This document shows positions 21,561 through 34,560 of a stretch of DNA of 64,000 nucleotides, piece after piece (position 1 is the stretch's first letter; each line of letters starts with the position of its first letter). The translations under genes were made by a program, and so were the position numbers. The notes beneath the pieces were generated by a model. That model saw only the letters and a program-made list of their open reading frames with translations. It ran no database searches and had not been told where the DNA came from. The stretch comes from Loxodes magnus (lineage: Eukaryota; Ciliophora; Karyorelictea; Loxodida; Loxodidae), in assembly GCA_946699065.1 (NCBI GenBank), contig CAMPDV010007803.1:1-64000 (forward strand). The letters are read 5' to 3'.

Positions 21561-23330
21561 TTAATTGATATAGTTTTGGTTATATGCTATTAGTCTTCTA
21601 ACATCACATTATCCAATCTTTGCTATTATCCATTCCCGCATGCCTATATAGCAATTATAATCCAAAATATGCTAAAAATTATAAAATTCTCCACAAATGC
21701 AATGGGGATTCTCGATAGAATAATGTCTATCTTGAAGGTCTTTTCGAAAGTTGTAGCTTTATGTTCTGAGTTTGTATATACTAATTATTTCTCTTCGATA
21801 TGATTTATTTAATTTAGGATAGGTAATTTAGGGGAATTATTATTATTAGAATTATTGTATAAATAATTTTGCAAAAGGCATCCTTTTTAGTCTTTAAGTG
21901 GTTGTTTTGTAGAATTAATGTTGAATCTTACTTTTAACATATTTCGTAAAATTATTAATGCTATTATTATATTCCTAATTATTAATATCTATTTCGTAAT
22001 ATTCAGATAGTCATACTACTTAGTCTCTATATTAATAACCTTCTTATCAGTTATTCTTAAAAAGAGATCCTATTGTTGATAAAGGATGATTAATACTTTA
22101 TTATCGTATTTTCTAAACAAATTTAAAAAACCTCAGAGCTATAATACGCTTAAATGCCATTCAGTTAAGATTTATATAACAAGACTCATTAAAAGTATTT
22201 TCAGGTGTTTAAAAGGCTTTTCTATCAATCTTATGTTTTTATCAATTTTATTTAATGTTGCAGTAATTCCATTTTAGATAGGCCAAGCTACTAATTCTCC
22301 TCCATATTCTGCTTAGGAAGCGTGAACATTCTTCACAAAGTCTTAAAGTGTTAAGGTGTCACATTTTTATGCCTTGATAAAGTAAATACTTCCTTCTTCA
22401 TAGCAGACAGATATTTAATTGAGACCTGTTTGCAGTGATTAATTAATTCCTTTATTTAATGCAGAGTTACTCCTAAATATGAAATTTCCTATTTTATGAA
22501 TGATTTCCAATCTTTAAGTTTAAGTTTTCCTCTTTTCTTTTATTTTTTTAGAAACTGAATTGTTTCATATTTATAAGCATTTATTTTAAGTTAAGTTCCA
22601 TTAAAAACTCTATTTGCTTAATCTATTCATTTTTACTTATTTTTTAGATTTTTAAAGGAGTATTAAATCATCTGCCCATCCTCTGCAAGCGAAACTATTA
22701 CTGAAGCTGTTACATTTTAATCCAATACTATTTCCTTTACTTTTTATATATCTGATAACAGTATCATAGTACAACAGACCTAGCACTGGTACATGCGAAC
22801 TTCCTTACATTACTCCATTGCTATATTTAAGTTTCTTAGAATATCTTCCATCTATAAGGAATTAAGAACTTAGATTATTATAGAAAGATTCAAATGCTAA
22901 TATCAATCCTAAAGGTAATTTAACTCGCTTCAGTTGATGGAAAAGCAAAATTCTTTCTATCAAGTCAAACATTTTTTCCACATCAATCAAAGTTGCTATT
23001 AGTTTTGCTTTTCCTTTGGTTTACTTTAGAAATAAATCTACAATTTATTGTATTACTCAAATCTACTGAGTAGTCTACTTCTATTTTAAAAATCCCATTT
23101 AACTTTTATGGATTAAGTTCCTTTAATATATCAACTAAAATAATCTTTTTAGGAGTATTCTATCATACAATTTCAGTTGGTGTTAATAAGAGAGATTGGT
23201 CGTAAATTCTTTCAATGATCTTTGTTGGGATTTTTTAAATCTGGCTGGTTATTATTAAAATTGGGATGATTATTATTGCTTAATTATTATAATTATAATG
23301 ACGAAATGTAGTAAAAGTTTTGGTTAGTTT
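21560..23330 (-). pseudogene. LINE ORF2 reverse transcriptase (RT-2), nearly intact
   Basis: Non-LTR reverse transcriptase on the minus strand. In order: RPISLINTN (about 23185-23215), LIHKSQMGF, motif A LIDVEKMFD (about 22960-22990), SFYNNL, motif B NGVMQGSS, and motif C WADDLILL (22667-22678 for WADD; Trp where Phe or Tyr is usual). Then come AEYGGELVAW and a C-terminal zinc site HCICGEFYNFQHILDYNC (C-x-C-x7-H-x5-C, about 21655-21710). The catalytic Asp residues are present. Single-base frame changes just after RPISLINTN and before the zinc site make it a recent pseudogene, unless tiny introns or sequencing errors explain them. The endonuclease domain was not recognised. Confidence 0.82.
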
Positions 23331-24385
23331 TCTTATCTACTCTTAGCTTAATTCTAGAATATGACTTTAAATGGTAATATGGTAGATTTGTCATTATTGT
23401 AGTTGTTCTGAAGTAATTGGTTTTTAATTCTATTTCACTATTTATTTTTTAATAATAAGGATTTTTAAGCTAAACTAAAATAATAATAAAGTATTTAGCT
23501 ATGATTCTTAATAGGTTCTTTAAACTTAAATATCAAGTTATTTGAAAACATATCTTTAGCATTTTAACATATTCTAAGATATCTAGCTCTTTAGAACATT
23601 CTATATCTTAATCATTCATAATCTTTTAAACATATTTTTTAAATTTAAGATTGCTCCAAGACGGAAAACTAATTTTTAGTCTAAAAGAATATTTCTATTC
23701 TTTTTAAGTTTTGTACAATAAACGTAAAAGCTTTAGAGTAATACTTAGTAGCTTTACAGGAATAAGAATGTATTTGTTTATTGGTTACTAGTTACTGTTT
23801 CTTAATAGATTTCTTAACAAATTCATTATTTCTTTAGCTCTCTTTAGTTTAATCTTGTTTAAATCTATTCCTTTAATGTAATCAAGCACCTATATATAAA
23901 TCCTTATTAATCTAATGAATAAAATTTAGCTCCTTTAAATATGCAAAGGCCTCTAAGTAAGATCTTGATTATAATATTTGGTTGTAAAATAAAAAATAGG
24001 TATTGATTGTTGGTATATTAAAAGAATTTTTGATACTCTTTTTAATAGTTTTAGGATATTATATTTTAAACTAATTTAGAATAGTAAGTAAGCATAGCGC
24101 TTATAAAGATACATTTTTATGATATTTCTATTGTTCATACTTATTAGTTTCTGCTTTTAAAGAATCATTATCTACATAATAGAGCAATTTAATCTGTTAA
24201 ACTATTTAGTTTATTTTTCTGTAAAAGGTTTATTTCTTAAGGATTATTTCATTTTTAATTAACTATTTAAGATTTGCTTCTATATTTTGCATTCCACTAT
24301 TGCAAAATAATTATCTATTTTAGCTTCAAATTATAAGTCAATTAAGCACATTATATCTTAACTCTCAACCAATTACCCCTATTCA
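23330..24385 (-). CDS. unknown coding-like segment upstream of RT-2
   Basis: Minus-strand reading of about 345 codons with steady protein-like composition, rich in Gln, Asn, Lys and Tyr. A stretch YLEAFAYLKELNFIH weakly recalls the helix E region of protein kinases (LxYLHxxxIIH), but HRD, DFG and a Gly-rich loop are missing. It could be the N-terminal part of the LINE ORF2, a kinase relic, or chance openness. It lies directly between the MITE at 24.4-24.55 kb and RT-2. Confidence 0.3.
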
Positions 24386-24399
24386 AATAACCAGATTCC

Positions 24400-24548
24400 T
24401 CATTTGGAGAAGCGGAGTGACTCATTGGACGATCAGAATGACAACATAAAGTATGAGAACACTTTATTTGTTATCCAAATTAAAATTGAAAGAGCTGCGC
24501 GCCAATGAGGTGCTACTCACTATAATCATATTTATTTAACTGAAATTA
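24400..24548. mobile_element. MITE-like element, about 150 bp
   Basis: Sister of 18487-18632. Right terminal motif (minus strand): TAGTGAGTAGCACCTCATTG. Left terminal motif (plus strand): AGCGGAGTGACTCATTGGAC. The two are imperfect inverted repeats. The right terminal motif also folds on itself (GAGC...GCTC) in most family members. Confidence 0.7.
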
Positions 24549-25235
24549 ATTTAAGATAATTACGTACACTAGGATAGCCTGCTAAAATATGTTTTAGGCC
24601 TTTTTTCTTAGGTAATTTGACTAGTTTGATAAATTTAGGAAGCAAGGGCATTTGAATATTTCTATGATTAGAAGTAAATTGAAATAAATGAGTATAATTT
24701 AGAGTTAGAAATTAGTAAGCATTTTATAGTCCTAATAAGTAAATAGTTAATGATTTTAATTCTATCTGGTTTTAGTCTGTCATCTAATTATTTAATCTTT
24801 GATGTTTTTATATTGATATATATTTTATTAATTCTAAGCTATATTTAAATATCTCCTTTTTCATAATATATGCTTTATGAATTTGTCTCAAGCAATGTTT
24901 TATAGATTAATCATCCTTATCTAATTTTAGTAAAAAGTTATAGCTTATAATATCTAATAGCATCAAGTATAAGTTTTCTATTTCCAATAATTAGAAGCAA
25001 GTAAATAAAAAAGCTTTTATTTATATCGTGAAGCTTTCTTATTTTATTCAAATTTGTTAAAAATACTTTAGCTTTTTTATAATCTTTACTTAAGATTTAA
25101 GATACTATATATCTTTCTAAAATTCAAGTCTCTCAAATTTTATATACTAATTCTATATCTCAAGATACTTCTCTATTCAATTTACTCTAGATCCTACATC
25201 AAATACAATCCTTATTTTCAATAAGTCATATCTAA
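24549..25235. other. AT-rich stretch, no gene recognised
   Basis: Low complexity and AT-rich. No motif, repeat or gene supported. Confidence 0.5.
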
Positions 25236-25239
25236 CCAG

Positions 25240-25995
25240 CTACTCTATTACCAAATCAAAAGTGCAAATCAGAATTAAACTTTACTTATTAGTCAAATCA
25301 TTCATAATCATCATCAGTAGATTAATGCTTCTTAGCTTACCATCAGTTTAACTCTTCAATCCTGCTAAATTATTTTGAAAAAAGAGTTATGGCAAGTTCC
25401 ATCTCTTTACTACCAAACAGTACTCATTTATCACCCACTTCAGACCAAAATTTAAAGTTGCCACAGCTGACATTCTTTCGTTCCATGTTCAGAGAATATA
25501 ACAAAGCAGTGGAGGATATTATCTATTACTGGCACTTTATTCCCTAACCTATGATGAAGCTATTCTTTACTTTGTCACACAATTGATGGCTTTAATTCCT
25601 TTGGAGGTTCCATCCACCAAAGCAAGCTGAGCAATCTAAAGTTTGGGAACCTACATATTTTCGATTATAATATATATTCTTGAACGAAGGAAAAGAGGAT
25701 ACTTAGAAAAAATACCTTAAAGCAAAGAATTAGGAAAGGATAGCATAATTTTAAGAGGAAGCTTCTATGATTATTCAAATTTCATGTTCATTGATAAAGA
25801 TAGATTAAGCAAATTAAATAATTAAATAGGATAACGAAATAAGAATTATAAAAAGAAGATAAAAAGAAGACCGACAATTAAAGCTATAATGTAAGGAAGG
25901 CAATTATTAATGGAACGAAGAAAGAAATGAACAATGGGATGAAATAAATGAGGGAAATTTTTATGCCAAAAGGTATCTTGAGGAGATAGAAATTT
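25240..25995 (+). CDS. unknown protein, possibly frame-shifted
   Basis: This region has clearly higher G+C and protein-like composition on the + strand. One frame gives NLKLPQLTFFRSMFREYNKA, then KQAEQSKVWEPTYF and a charged, Trp-containing end (YQWNEERNEQWDEINEGN). Another frame is equally good in the middle (ALIPLEVPSTKASWAIQ). Either introns or decay are present. No known domain. It ends against the terminal motif of the MITE family at 25998-26050, so it could be cargo of a larger inverted-repeat element. Confidence 0.4.
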
Positions 25996-25997
25996 TC

Positions 25998-26055
25998 TAA
26001 CAATTTAATAAGAGCTGGACGCCATTGAGGAGCTACGCGCTCTATAACTGATGCT
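25998..26055 (-). repeat. single terminal motif of the MITE family
   Basis: Minus strand TATAGAGCGCGTAGCTCC, then TCAATGGCGTCCAGCTC. This is the same roughly 45-bp terminal motif as at 18.6, 24.5 and 37.5 kb. The partner end was not found, so it may be a solo end or the right end of a larger element. Confidence 0.6.
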
Positions 26056-27052
26056 TTTTTAATCAAGATTTTCAAATAATTTAATCCGTCTGTAAACTTC
26101 CTGTAGTGTAAAACGCCGAGAAAATTTTTTTTTATTTTTTACGCACTTTGTTACTTTTTCTTTTTAAATAGCACTACTTTCATCATTTTTTCATTCCGTT
26201 TTGCTCCATTCAAAACTTTTTTCCTTCATCTTTTCCAAACTCTTCCAATTTCTCCATTTTCCTAATAAATTTTTTGCTATCAATTTTTTCCCTTTTCATC
26301 ATTTTATCTCCATCTCTCTTTTTATTATCTTATTATAAAAACACTCTCTTTAAAATTTTCTATCGTTAAACTTTAACCATTCACACTTTTTTCCCAACTT
26401 TTAGTCTCTCCTTTTTACTTTTTAGGTAGTTTTTAACAATATTAATTCCGTCACTCAAATCTCCTCTATTTAAAATACTGACAAAAAAACTAAATTTTAT
26501 TTGACAATTTATATATAAAATTTTATATTCTTCATTTTAATTCTTAGTCATTCCATAAGCATAATCTCTCTTCATTCTCTTCATTCTCTTCATTTTCAAG
26601 TTTCTATTTAGATATTATTTTTTCTTTTATATCAAAAATATTTTATTCATTTACAACACTCCTCTTCTTTGTACTCTCACAAATTAAACAATCTATACTC
26701 TACTTATTAACTCTACTACTTTATTTTTCTCATTCTTTATCTATTCCCTGCAAACCATCCACTCCATTCTTTTTCTCACTTTGATTTTCTCAGTTTTCTA
26801 TCAGATACAAAACTCAATTACCTCCTCTTAGTTATCTTCAGCACTCCTCCCTCCTTCTAAATTTATTTCTTAAAACCCATCTTCTTAACTCTCTTTCTAA
26901 CTCTTTTAAAAATAAGAAATTTAACTATTCTATAAAACTACGATATTTAAATCCCACTTATCTACTTAATCTTAAAGCAAAAGATATTTAAATATATAAT
27001 AATTTATTTATCTTAATTCTAATTATAATTATTTCTATTTATCTCTAAAATC
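26056..27052. other. pyrimidine-rich intergenic region with a 9-bp microsatellite
   Basis: The + strand is strongly C/T-rich and G-poor. At about 26566-26600 there are three to four copies of a nonamer (CTCTTCATT type). Downstream of the NACHT/WD40 gene. A minus-strand reading has protein-like composition (for example GAKRNEKMMKVVLFKKKK at about 26150), but no domain supports it. Confidence 0.5.
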
Positions 27053-30000
27053 TCAGCTCAATGAAAGTAATTCTTCATGGATAAGTCTCTCATTCCTCTC
27101 ATCCATATACACTTCCTTAAAATCACATTCATGCACTTTCAAACCATTCCTTCCAATCATCCTCTTAATCGTATAACCCAGTGGACCCTTTGTTGTATCC
27201 CATATTTTTATTGTTTTATCAGCACTTCCCGATATTAGATACTTACTATCACTTGTTATCGTTAAAGATAAAACGTAAGAAGTATGACCATTTAATGTTC
27301 TAAGAAGGTCATAAGTTTGCATATCCCAAATTTTTATTGTTTTATCCTTACTTGCCGATATTAAATACTTGTTTTAATTTGTTAATGTAAGAGATCTAAC
27401 AGTTTTAGAATGTCCTTCCAATGTCTTTAAGAGATCATAAGTTTACATATCCCAAATTTTTATTGTTTTATCCCCACTTCCCGATATTAGTTGCTTGTTG
27501 TCACTTGTTATCGTAAGAGAATAAACAGAATCTGTATGATCCTCCATTGTCTAAAAGAGATCATAAGTTTGCATATCTCATATTCTTACTGTTTTATCGT
27601 AACTTCCCGAAATTAGATACTTATTTTCACTTGTTAACGTAAGAGATCTAACAGAAGAAGTATGACCTTATAGAGTCTTAAAGAGATTATAAGTTTACAT
27701 ATCTCATATTTTTATTGTTGTATCAACACTTCCTGATATTAGATACTTATTATCGTTTGTTATCGTTAAAGATAAAACTTAAGAAGCATGACCTTTTATT
27801 GTTCTAAGGAGACCATAAGTTTACATATCTCATATTTTTATTGTTGTATCACCACTTCCTGATATTAAAAACTTGTCATCACTTGTTAACGTTAGACATA
27901 AGACGATTCAAGTATGACCCTCCAATACCTTTAGGAGATCATAAGTTTGCATATCCCAAATTCTTATTTTTTTATCTTCACTTCCCGATATCAGATACTT
28001 GGTGTCACTTGTTATCGCTAGAGATAAAATAGAATCTGTATGACTTTATAGAGGCTTAGTAAGATTCTCTATAAACACATTCCAAATTTTTATTGTTTTA
28101 TCCCAACTTCCTGATATTAAATACTTGTTGTCGTTTGTCAACGCAAGAGATCTAACGGTTTTAGTATGACCTTATAGAGTCCTAAAGAGATCATAAGTTT
28201 ACATATCCCATATTCTTATTGTTTCATCCTCACTTCCCGATATTAGATATTTATTATCGTTTGTTAATGTTAGAGATAAAACAGTTCGAATATGACCCTC
28301 CAATGTCTTTAAGATATCATAAGTTTACATATCCCAAATTTTTATTGTCGTATCGTCGCTTCCCGATATCAGATACTTGCTGTCACTTGTTATCGCTAGA
28401 GATTAAACAGAATCTTTATGTCCCTCCAATGTTCTAAAGAGTTCATAAGTTTGTATATTCCAAATTTTTATTGTTGTATCCTCACTTCCCGATATTAGAT
28501 ACTTGTTGTCACTTGTTAACGTAAGAGATAAAACAGTATCTGTATGACTCTCCAATGTCTTAAAGAGATTATAAGTTTTCATATCCCAAATTTTTATCTT
28601 TGCATCATCACTTCCCAGAATTAGATATTTATCGTCACTTGTTATCGTAAGAGATTAAACAGAATCTATTTGACCCTCCAATGTTTTAAAGAGATCATAA
28701 GTTTTCATATCCCATATTTTTATTGTTTTATCCTTACTTCCCGATATCAAATATTTGTTGTCACTTGTTAGCGTAAGAAATCTAACAGAACCTGTATGGC
28801 CTGTTATTGTTCTAATGAGATCATAAGTTTACATATCCCAAATTTTAATAGTCTTATCCTTACTTCCCGATATAAGATACTTGTTGTCACTTGTTAATAT
28901 TAGAGATAAAACATAAGAAGTATGGCCCGTTATAGTTGGCATTTAACCAAAATTAACTTATTTCATGTTTGCACCATTGAATTTGCAATTCCTCAGCCAA
29001 GCTCTACTAAAATTAGCCTTATTTAGATTTGAGTTACTTAAATCACAATGATCAAACACCGAATCACATAAATCTGCCTCAGGCACTTATATACTCGATA
29101 GATCTTGCTATATAAACTGATAATCCATCCAATTCAATATTGTTATACAATTAGCAGCCGCCTTTTATAAAGAGGAATTTGATTTTGTCATCATCACTAT
29201 CTCCAATAGATTTGATTAAACTTAAGCTGTACAATTAATCTCTCTTATAAACTATTAGATCTCCTTTATATCCACTATTGAATACTTATTTATATTGTGA
29301 GTCTCTATTAAATTCAAATCATTTTTTACTAGTTTAAGTATTAAACCTATGATATTCTTAGCCACATAGTAATCCCTTATAGAAGCATGAATAAACTCAA
29401 ATCTCTTTTAATCGTTTTACTCTTTTATCTATATCAAGCATCCTATATGATTGGAACTCTCAGTAATTTAATCAATTAATTACTAGATAGTTTAATCCAT
29501 ACTCTCTAACTCTACTTGCTTCTATAGCATCTAGTAAGCAGCATTTATTTAAATTTCCTCAAATAACGCTTTCAATTTTTTGATTTTTTTAGTGTCGTAA
29601 CCTAAATTTTCCAACTTTCCTTATGTCTTTTCATTCCATTTATTAATAAATATCTCATATATCTTTGCCTTTTACACTTTTATGTCAACTCCACTCTTCA
29701 AATACTTTACTATTTCTTCTTCACTCATACATATATATAGCAAAAAGGGATTATTTAAAATTTCCATTAGGCCTGGAATTCTTTAGATTATGCTCATTTA
29801 TTCTTTAACCTTTTCTTCCTCTACTTTTGACTATCCATTTGGATCTTGATTTGTATTTTAACTGATACTTTGATTCTATTTCCTTACGACCAACTTGATA
29901 TATTATTCTATCTATTTTGGATCAAAAGGCTTGATATATAACTCTTGCAACTCTTGTACTTAAGCTCTTTCACTTTTAAAAGGAGAAAAGTAATGTTTAT

Positions 30001-32191
30001 AATTTTCAGCTGTTAAAGCATAATTGATTCTACAAGTAATGATATATTTTGCTTAAGGATACTTAAGGTTTATTTGATTTTTATTTATTATATTTATATA
30101 TTATCCTAATTCATCATATGCATCTAATAGAAACAGTATTTTCCTAAACATCAAGTTTTCATTCTTTACTATTTAGTTGTTCTTTAGAGCAGTTTCTACT
30201 AACTTTACTTCAAATTCTTTTATTGATGGAAGATACACGTATATTGCTAAATATTCATGCTTCTACTCCAGATACTTTAAAGTTAAACTTTTCAAAAACA
30301 AAGATTTTCCTGAACCAGATTCTCCCAGAAGTAATAAGCCTGTTTTATCCTCCCTGTCTAAAAAGTTCTAAATTTCAACTATGAGATCATTTTAAATCTA
30401 GGAACTATGACTAGGAGCACATAATAAACTTACGTAATGCTCTTACTTTTCTTAGATCTCATTTTTCAAATAGTTTATCATGTTTTAATATATTTTACTG
30501 TCTATACCTTTTAGGGCCAGCCAATTCTCTTCCATAGTTTAGGTAAAATCAGTAACATGGGCTGGATTCTTAAGTATTTCCACTACTATCTAATGTTCCT
30601 TAATATTTTAGTTTAAGCTTTCATTCTTTTGTTTAAATGTTCTCTCTTTGTAAGTACAAGCTACTATATTATTTTCATTACTTAGTTCTAATAATTATTT
30701 CAAAGCAAAGTATCGAATCTATCATTCTTTATCCTTACATAATTCTTCTAGAAGTTTGCAAGAGTCCTCTACCAATTCTTGAGTAGCTTATTTGTTTTTT
30801 ATCATATGCTTCAGAAGATAGCACGCCCTAAATCTTAAGTTTTAATTTCCTTATAAAACAATATTTTAGAATTCTACGAATCTTTCTTTGTCATATTACC
30901 TTGCTAGATCATATCCAAGGATATCTAAGGCTTTTAGTTTCAAAATTATCTTCGTATTCATTTTTTCATTTATCCATCCTTTTCCCCATACAAAGAAATC
31001 CTTTATTATGCAGATCGCCTCAGTATCTATAGCTCCAATTCCAAACGACAAAGCAACTCCCCATTAAGCAACCTTTAAAATCTTGCAAAATATACCGAAG
31101 TAATCATAATCTTTGTTGTCTGGAATATTCTCCAATATCATCTAACTGTATCTTAAGTCAAAATCTAACTCTGGACCTCCTATTCTCTTTATATTTACTA
31201 ATTTTAATCCAGCTTCTATTTTTAACATAAGATCCTTTTTCGTTTCTGCACTAATGAAGAAATCATTTTTATCCTCACTTTTAGAAGAGTTTTACTCCTT
31301 CTTCTAAAGCAGCATATCCATCAACTCTGGAAGGTTTCGTACAAGCTACTCCTTCAAGAGCTAAGACCAACCTTCAGTGTATTTATGAGAGATTATTTCT
31401 AAAAATTGATTTATAAGCACCAAAGGATCATTTATATTGGCCAACTTATTTTTTTGAATGGTTTAAATTCCTTGTAGAACTAATTCCATCTTTTAATAGC
31501 TTAAGCCTTCTTTTAAGAGTTATAATCCTTCTTGATAAACTTTTTACTCCTCAGTAAATAAAATTTTTTATCCTTAATCAACCTTTTTATTGCTTCCTTA
31601 GTTTAGGGCTTACTAAGCTCCTTATGAGCTTTAATTTTTTAGTTATAAAGATTAAGATTCATTTACCTTCGAACTTCCACATCCTCCTCCCTGCAGTTTC
31701 ATACTTTTTTAAAATTTAAAGTTTTAGTTTTATTTGATCAGCACAGCTCCTTAACAAGAAGTCATCTAAAAGTTTTCTTTCTGATGATTTGTTTCATTTA
31801 TCTAAAACTCTTTAACTTCTAGTATTTCTGCGTTTACCAGATAAGAATAGCTTTGAATCAAGCTAACACTTTCATTACCTTTATAGTAACGTAAAGAGGT
31901 TTCTTCTGTTTGTTCATGAGTATACTTTTCCTCTAATCTTGGTAAAGTTTTTTAGTCTAAAAGCTCATTAAAACTAGATTTTATTATTAGTCTACTAGAA
32001 CATTAGCACTCAACTTTTTTTAATGTCTTTTAATCCTTAATATTCGCGTCCGTTTAAAGTTGCTAGCCTAATTCGAGTAAAATATCATAAGATTTTAGAA
32101 ATCCATATAATTATATTTAAGACTGAAAATCATCCCAGTTTCTCAGAATCTAACTGAAAATGAAGCAGCTTGAATTTTAGTCTCTAGACAT
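27053..32191 (-). CDS. NACHT NTPase with pentapeptide repeats and 14 WD40 repeats
   Basis: Intact STAND-type ATPase/GTPase: ATG 32191, TGA 27053, exactly 1713 codons in one frame. Residues 1-600 are helical, with no known domain recognised. The P-loop GESGSGKS is at about 623-630. The hydrophobic Walker B strand ending in LLDAYDEL is at about 688-695. A C-terminal NACHT-associated helical region ([25 protein letters not shown]) follows to about 950. Pentapeptide repeats ([17 protein letters not shown]) are at about 1035-1085. Fourteen WD40 repeats ([27 protein letters not shown]) run to about 1680, enough for two seven-blade propellers. At least three blades have TGA for the Trp of WD. In eukaryotes such proteins act as signal-dependent oligomerising sensors; the ligand here is unknown. 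No intron is needed. A divergent gene starts about 50-100 bp upstream. Confidence 0.95.
27150..28945 (-). repeat. 14 WD40-encoding repeats, about 126 nt each
   Basis: Regular repeats recognisable on the + strand by recurring CATATCYCAWATTT, TTTTATC and TTCCCGATAT strings. They are similar but less uniform than the 1-1215 array. The alternation of CCC (TGG) and CTC (TGA) in the first string records Trp codon choice blade by blade. Confidence 0.92.
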
Positions 32192-32244
32192 TTTATAATA
32201 TTTTAGAAGTACAAATTTGAATATCCAAGAAGATTAAATTAAAT

Positions 32245-32650
32245 GTCAATTATAACTAATTACTCATCTATTCACAAGCTATAATCAACTACTAATTTAT
32301 ACTTCATCAATAACCAATAGCAACACCAGATTTATTATAAGATACAACTAATCCATTTATACTAGTCAACCATATCCAAATAGTATTATTATCTCATTAT
32401 TACCAGCTATTTATTAAATTAAATATAATTAAGAATCATTTACGACCATCACCATTGCTTAGTTAAGACCACTCTACCAAGCTGAAATTTAAGACTTAAA
32501 ACATTAACCAATCACAGGTCTAAAGAGACTATACTTTAAGAAGACCGAAGAAAAACTCTGACAAAAAGTAACAAGGCAAGCTTAAAAGCTTATTGATTAA
32601 CTGAAATTTCATAAATTAAAATTTGTTTAGAGTTATAAAAAAGAGATTTT
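32245..32650 (+). CDS. small unknown protein, divergent from the NACHT gene
   Basis: The + strand reading has good protein-like composition: SQPYPNSIIISLLPAIYQIK, then LRPLYQAEIQDL and GLKRLYFKKTEEKLWQKV, with TAA/TAG as Gln and TGA as Trp. The start is uncertain; an ATG at about 32240 is in another frame, so a tiny intron may lie near the start. No domain recognised. It shares a promoter region of about 50-100 bp with the NACHT/WD40 gene. Confidence 0.45.
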
Positions 32651-33557
32651 AATAAACCAATTTTAATTATTTAACTTTTAATTGCTTCTTTATTTATAAC
32701 TTCTTGACATTAAATTTATTTTAAAATCCTCTAAATTTTATAAGTTAAGATCATGTTTTAAATTTATTTAAGCGGAATTTAAAAAAAACTTTAAGATTTC
32801 TTAAAAATTGTGTGTCTGTTGTATAAGGACTTCCATTACGTATTTCATTATTTTCTTACAATAAATTCGTTTGTCTATAATTGTAGTTGTATATACTTTG
32901 GTCAAAATAGTGACGCCTACTTCTAAAATTAATTTTTTGTATTCTCTTATGCAAATTAAATCTTAAGTTTTTCCCTAGATGCTTTTCTGATTACAAAAGT
33001 GAAATCTCTTTTTATTTCTTAATTATTTTATCTAATTTTTCATTTTCTTAAATCAGGATTTTATTGGTATAATTACATTGAATTATTAGAGTTAATATTA
33101 CCATTATCATAAAGTTATCTTTATTCTATTTAACAATTCTTCTTATCCAGGTTCTTTAAAGCTTACTTATAACTGTTTTTACTTAATGATCCATTAATAA
33201 TAGATCTTCTATCTTTATCCAATAGTAATTTTAGAATAAAAGTAGTATGCTTATATAATTCCATGCAAAAGCTAAATTTAACTGTCATGTTAGAGTTGTT
33301 TCAACAGCAATTATTATTCATATCAATATGATTAAAAAATTATATTTGAGATGTTTATTTTCTTTTAGCTTTAATAATTAGCTCTTAAATAATATCAAAT
33401 AAGAATCCCTTCTAGTAAATTTTCTTACGCTTATCTCTTCTTCCGTTATTTAATGGTTATTTGTAGCTGTTTCTGTATAGTCTGTAGAACTATATAGCAT
33501 TAGTTTTATAAAATACTTAGCATTCTATTTTATCTAATAATTTTTGCTTATAAATAA
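32651..33557. other. AT-rich stretch, no gene recognised
   Basis: No motif, repeat or supported gene. Confidence 0.5.
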
Positions 33558-34139
33558 ATGAAGACTAATCCTTATAAAAATAATAGGTTAAGATTGAAAA
33601 AATTAAATTATTTAAAGTCAATGAATAAGTCTATATTAAATTAACCAAAAATTAACTTTACTATAATTCAGGATTTTCCATTTCCAGAAGCCATTAAGTA
33701 TAAGCCACAATATCCCTAGAGAGGCTATGCTTGAGGATTTATCTTCTTCATCTAATCCTATGGAAATGACAAATCACCATTGACTCTGCAATATAATGCA
33801 GATATTATAAAGGCATAGACTCAAATTGTCCTTATCGCAGTCTCATCTCCCAGAGAAATTAAATAAGTACGTCATCATACGAAACAATTCAAAGGGAGTA
33901 ATATCCAAAATAATGACTTGGAGTTTGGTTCCTTGTACCAATTCCTTTGGGTGGCATATTTAGTTATTAAGAAAAAGTCTATTTTATAAAAGATTGAAGA
34001 TAATTTTCTTATAAGTTGATTAGAAATAAATGAATTGAAAGGCAAAGAATTTGAGTTTTTAAGATGATATAAAATATAATAAGGAAAATACATGATAAAA
34101 TGTAAAAATAAGAATTTTTTACTAGTTTTATATTTTTGA
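33558..34139 (+). CDS. 193-residue unknown protein
   Basis: ATG 33558, end at TGA 34137, one frame without intron. The N-terminus is basic (MKTNPYKNNRLRLKKLNYLK). Then come DFPFPEAIKYKPQYPQRGYA, a hydrophobic patch (WGFIFFIQSYGND), SPLTLQYNADIIKAQTQIVL, and a helical charged C-terminus (LKGKEFEFLRWYK). Three internal TGA codons read as Trp before the terminal one. No family recognised; the regular composition makes it a convincing gene. Confidence 0.68.
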
Positions 34140-34560
34140 TGTATTATTTAATATTTTGATCTTAAATTTGTAAATTCCTTTTTTAATAAGCTAATAATAA
34201 TATGTTCTTATAATTTTATCTTTTCAATAGTTTTTAAAATTAGTTTTATCTAAATAATTTAAAATATTAAACTTATTTATTATTTAAGCTTTTATATCTA
34301 AATTTATTTTCATTTCTTTATTTATATAATTTAAATCAATCAATGTGGTGTCATCTTTAATAGGTTTGTTAAGAATTAACTTTAAAAATACTAAAAGTAT
34401 TCTAAGGATAACTATTATTTCTTTTATTCTCGAGATTCAGAACTTTCCAAATGTGAACTCCTTGCATATTCTAATTTCTTTAATATTGACTAAATAATAA
34501 CATTCTCTCAAATTAGATACCATAATATCAACCAAAAAAAATGCCACTCCTCCATGCCCT
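34140..34560. other. AT-rich stretch, no gene recognised
   Basis: No motif, repeat or supported gene. Confidence 0.5.

Noticed and set aside
23900-24050. Protein kinase on the minus strand (YLEAFAYLKELNFIH)
   Set aside because: No HRD, DFG or glycine loop can be found nearby; too weak for a call.
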